Source: Acidobacteriota bacterium (GTDB lineage Bacteria; Acidobacteriota; Blastocatellia; Pyrinomonadales; Pyrinomonadaceae). Taken from it: 64,000 bases of DNA. Location: assembly GCA_016718135.1 (NCBI GenBank), contig JADKEF010000003.1, positions 186,001 through 250,000 on the forward strand, in the 5' to 3' direction. The notes under the pieces were generated by a model that was not told the origin of the DNA, did not search any database, and saw nothing but the letters and a program-made list of their open reading frames with translations. Shown in pieces: positions 61,343-64,000 of this stretch; positions within the stretch are counted from its first letter, which is position 1, and every line of letters begins with the position of its first letter. Made by a program: the position numbers and the translations under genes.

Positions 61343-62779
61343 CTATGGATTTAGCAAAACAAACAACCGATCTGCCCAATCCGACCGAGCATTCTTAAGG
61401 ATCTCGTAATGCACCTGAGCCATTTCGCGGTTGCCTTGCTTTAGGTAGGCCCGGCCGAGGTTGTAGCGGGCTTTTTCGAGGTCGGGGTTGTAGCTGACGG
61501 CATTGTTGAAAGCCTCGATACTCTCGTCGGTCTTGTTGATCTCGAAGTAGCTCTCGCCGATGTAATTGTAGGTATTGGCATCGGGCTTGTAGATCTTTAG
61601 CTGCTCGAAATAAATGGCAGACTCGGCGAAGCGGCGATTTTTGAAGAGCGCAAGCCCAAGTTTTTCGATCGCGTTGGCGTGATCGGGCTTCATCGTAACG
61701 GCACGGCGGTAGGCAAGAATCTCCTCGTCCGTGCGGTTAAGTTTGTTGTACGAGAGGCCGAGCGAATATTGCGTTTCCGCATCGTCATCGATCTTGATCG
61801 CCTGCCGGTAGGCATCGACCGCTTCTTTGTACTGTCCGAGTGCATAGCTCGATGCACCAATATTAATGTATGCTGCTGACCATTCGGGTCGAAGCCTTGC
61901 GGCTTGCTTCGAAGCACGCAGAGCGTCGCTGTGCTTATTCAAAACGCCGTAGCAATAGCCCGCCTGATACCACGCCTCGGCATAGTTCGGATCGGTCTCG
62001 ACCGCCTTTTCAAAATACGGGACCGCTCGGGCGTAATCATCCCTCGACATCTGAGCCAAACCCTGTGCGTAGAGCCGTTCAGCCGCCGAACGCTTATTCC
62101 TTTGAGTCTCTGCAGCAAGTGACGCAAAGCTCTGCACATCCGCGACCTTCAGCTGCGAAATGCGTTCGGCCGGCACGGCAAAATTCAAATTCTGCCCCTC
62201 GGCCGCCTGTAAGGTCGCGACGCCGATCACCTGCCCGGCCATATTCACGACCGGCGAACCTGACGATCCCGGCGAGATGGATGCTGTGATCTGAATTATC
62301 TTGCCATAGCCCGAGATCTCGCGGACAGCGGAAACAATGCCGTTCGAGACCGAACCTTCGAGCCCGTAAGGATTACCGATAACGACGATCGATTCGCCCT
62401 CTTGCGGAGCCGAGCGGACCAAGGGTAGCGGCACCGCCAACCCACGCGGCACATCGACCTGCAGCAGAGCCAGATCGCCTTCACCATCGACTGCGAGCAC
62501 GCCTTTCACCGGAAACTTCTTCCCGTCCATCAGATGTATCTCGACCCTCGAAGAACGCTCGATGACGTGGAGATTGGTAATGACGCGATCCGGAGCGACA
62601 AAAAACCCACTCCCGCGAGCGAGCGTGTTGCCCTTCGAATCAAAAGTCTCCACCGCCACCGCCGACGGCTTGATCCGCTTGACCAACTCCGGCAAAAAAT
62701 CCTGCGCGTTTAATTCGCCCGCGAAACACGCGAAAAATGCGAAAAAAAGCAGGATCTTTGCAGTAGTATTGGCCACCAT
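61343..62779 (-). CDS. Exported trypsin-like (S1C) protease with TPR repeats, 478 aa
   Basis: Signal peptide (about 1-24). The S1C catalytic triad is seen: His in NLHVIE, Asp in DGEGDLALLQVD, Ser in SPGSSGSPVVN. From about 230 to the end run seven TPR units (YAQGLAQMSRDDYARAVPYFEKAV and so on). DegP-like PDZ domains are absent; the TPRs take their place and likely present partners to the protease. ATG 62779; TTG 62794 is in frame. Only six bases separate it from the gene to the left, but that gene stops just before. Confidence 0.85.
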   Translation of the reverse strand: MVANTTAKILLFFAFFACFAGELNAQDFLPELVKRIKPSAVAVETFDSKGNTLARGSGFFVAPDRVITNLHVIERSSRVEIHLMDGKKFPVKGVLAVDGEGDLALLQVDVPRGLAVPLPLVRSAPQEGESIVVIGNPYGLEGSVSNGIVSAVREISGYGKIIQITASISPGSSGSPVVNMAGQVIGVATLQAAEGQNLNFAVPAERISQLKVADVQSFASLAAETQRNKRSAAERLYAQGLAQMSRDDYARAVPYFEKAVETDPNYAEAWYQAGYCYGVLNKHSDALRASKQAARLRPEWSAAYINIGASSYALGQYKEAVDAYRQAIKIDDDAETQYSLGLSYNKLNRTDEEILAYRRAVTMKPDHANAIEKLGLALFKNRRFAESAIYFEQLKIYKPDANTYNYIGESYFEINKTDESIEAFNNAVSYNPDLEKARYNLGRAYLKQGNREMAQVHYEILKNARSDWADRLFVLLNP

Positions 62780-62827
62780 CCGAATAAGACGCAATTATAT
62801 GCCCTTTCGGTTGGCAAACCAAATTTT

Positions 62828-64000
62828 TTACTTCCCGATCAACCCATTCCCATCCAATGCCGTGTAGACATCGCTCGAATACAGCCCGAGCCATTTGTCG
62901 TATTCCGGCGTTTGGAAGATCTTGTCATAGACCTGCGAGTTGAGAGCCTCGAGATTGTTGAACCCACGTGGTCGGTTGAGCCATTCGTAGATCTTTGTGT
63001 GGAACAGGAAATCGTTACGCGTCGTGTCGAGAGCGACGAACTTATTAAGCTTGGCGAAAAGTCCCTTGAACTCATCCTCGCTGAGGCCGGTCTTTGCGTT
63101 CTGGCGGCGGATGAAGGCGATGCTCTTCGCATCCGGCGTCGGGTTCGGCGTGTAAAGACTCGACAGCTTGTGCCAATCGTCAAACTTGATGCCCGCCTCA
63201 AATTTTGCGAAATCGTCGTAGACGCGAAGTATCGAATATTCATCAACAACAACCATCTTCGCCACCGCCATCGGAGCCGCGAGTATCGCGAGCGTTCCTG
63301 ACGCCGTTTCTGTCATCGCGACACCAGCCGTCTCGACCGTCTTGGTCCGATCTTTGATGATCTGGTCAAAGCTTGTCTTGCGATATTTCATCAACGCGAT
63401 CGCGTGCTGATCTCTTGGTAGAGCCTTGAGCTTTGCATTCATCTCGTTGGCCTGAACCAGATATTTCATGAACGCCGCCGGGCTATAAAGGCCGGGGATC
63501 GCGTCGATCACCTGACCATCAGCGGCGATGATGTAATGAATACTGTTGCCAGTGATCGTCCGTTCGATCTTTCGGCCATCACCAAAGTCGATCGTGATCC
63601 GCGGAGCCGGGCGGACGGATTTCCAATTGAGGATGTAATTGTCGCGAAGGTACGTCGAGACCTCGTCGTTCGAGTACAAAAGGGCACGGAAAAGGCGGCT
63701 GTTGGCACAGGAGAATTCTTCGTTGAGATTGCCGAGCAGACGTAGCGTCAGGATCGGTTTACCCTGTTTCGCTGCGACTCGCTTTGCCTCTTCGAGATCG
63801 GTGTACCAATAAAGATGCGAGGCATAGGCGTCTTTTTGCATCGCGACGGTATCGATCGCATTTGCGATATTTTGCCAATTGTCGGTGCGTTCGCCCGTCT
63901 TAGAATAAGACTCAACATCAGCCGCATACTTAACAAACAGCGCGTCAAGCCCCGTCCTTCCCATCGCCCGCAATTCACGGATCGCCGGAACCGCCGTCGC
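62828..64000 (-). CDS. Thioredoxin-fold-like protein, 5' end outside the window
   Basis: The open frame has no stop up to base 64000, so the true start lies outside. A thioredoxin-like stretch is at about 45-125 of the visible part (HLYWYTDLEEAKRVAAKQGKPILTLRLLGNLNEEF, then SCANSRLFRALLYSNDEV, LRDNYILNWKSVRP). Only one Cys is present there (CANS), so classic CxxC redox chemistry is not shown. The rest is helical and unknown. At least 390 residues. Confidence 0.7.
   Translation of the reverse strand, partial: ATAVPAIRELRAMGRTGLDALFVKYAADVESYSKTGERTDNWQNIANAIDTVAMQKDAYASHLYWYTDLEEAKRVAAKQGKPILTLRLLGNLNEEFSCANSRLFRALLYSNDEVSTYLRDNYILNWKSVRPAPRITIDFGDGRKIERTITGNSIHYIIAADGQVIDAIPGLYSPAAFMKYLVQANEMNAKLKALPRDQHAIALMKYRKTSFDQIIKDRTKTVETAGVAMTETASGTLAILAAPMAVAKMVVVDEYSILRVYDDFAKFEAGIKFDDWHKLSSLYTPNPTPDAKSIAFIRRQNAKTGLSEDEFKGLFAKLNKFVALDTTRNDFLFHTKIYEWLNRPRGFNNLEALNSQVYDKIFQTPEYDKWLGLYSSDVYTALDGNGLIGK

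Noticed and set aside
1..64000. CRISPR arrays, rRNA, tRNA, transposons or prophage
   Set aside because: No direct-repeat arrays with unique spacers, no transposase or integrase frames and no tRNA-like cloverleaf in the gaps were seen.

Overview
The window looks like a chromosomal segment of a Gram-negative bacterium. Hfq, the site-2 protease RseP, lipoprotein signal peptides, an MqnD menaquinone enzyme and many exported proteins point that way. Gene content (a GH92 mannosidase, a PocR/GAF/GGDEF protein, propeller-GGDEF proteins, many small exported hypotheticals) and the style of the intergenic repeats suggest Acidobacteriota, perhaps Blastocatellia. That placement is inference from memory, not a search. 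I see no rRNA, tRNA, CRISPR array, transposase or prophage, and no stretch over 300 bases lacks a gene.

Layout. 1-3716: broken end of an unknown gene, an exported alpha/beta hydrolase, a small membrane protein. 3708-7165: a YkgJ-type protein, a DUF481 protein, then a tight row of a BCP peroxiredoxin and three exported rhodanese-like proteins. 7178-11595 (minus): wecB, a Sco-type copper protein, a lytic transglycosylase. 11650-17473 (plus): folD, MazG-like, coaE, an oligopeptide-binding lipoprotein and two Opp ATPases. 17528-22754: DUF2383 protein, then a diguanylate cyclase followed by an ATPase-like/RsbW-like signalling protein. 22877-28597: DUF4139 protein, a PBP4-type peptidase, murJ. 28650-36485 and on to 37671: gamma-carbonic anhydrase, a catalytically dead HisRS paralogue, hisS, SulP transporter, a DinB-like protein, dxr, rseP, ispG. 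37769-41117 (minus): DUF2752, holB, tmk, hfq, miaA. 41270-48328: GH92 mannosidase, OsmC, an exported restriction-endonuclease-like protein, DoxX, propeller-GGDEF sensor. 48453-55259: SpoIID-like, photolyase-like FAD protein, M14 peptidase, PlsC. 55316-64000: mostly exported proteins plus mqnD, a methyltransferase, ubiX, a trypsin/TPR protein and a thioredoxin-like protein cut by the window edge.

The most striking signal is at 5878-7165. Three tandem rhodanese-like proteins share a YCxC/U site. The first has Cys-Ala-Cys. The second and third have an in-frame TGA at the place of the second Cys. After each TGA the homology runs on to a proper stop, and a 7-bp hairpin with a GG-containing apical loop lies 15 nt downstream of the UGA. 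I read both as selenocysteine proteins, so an ORF caller would truncate them.

Other points: a HisRS paralogue that has lost motif 2 and the anticodon domain sits directly upstream of hisS; a restriction-endonuclease-like domain carries a signal peptide; a 29-residue membrane peptide is translationally coupled to it; a photolyase-like protein seems to have its domains in swapped order; and several families of inverted intergenic repeats are built from 7-9 nt units. Three genes (1-708, GH92, propeller-GGDEF) carry one-base length changes in homopolymers, which suggests assembly error or real frameshifts.
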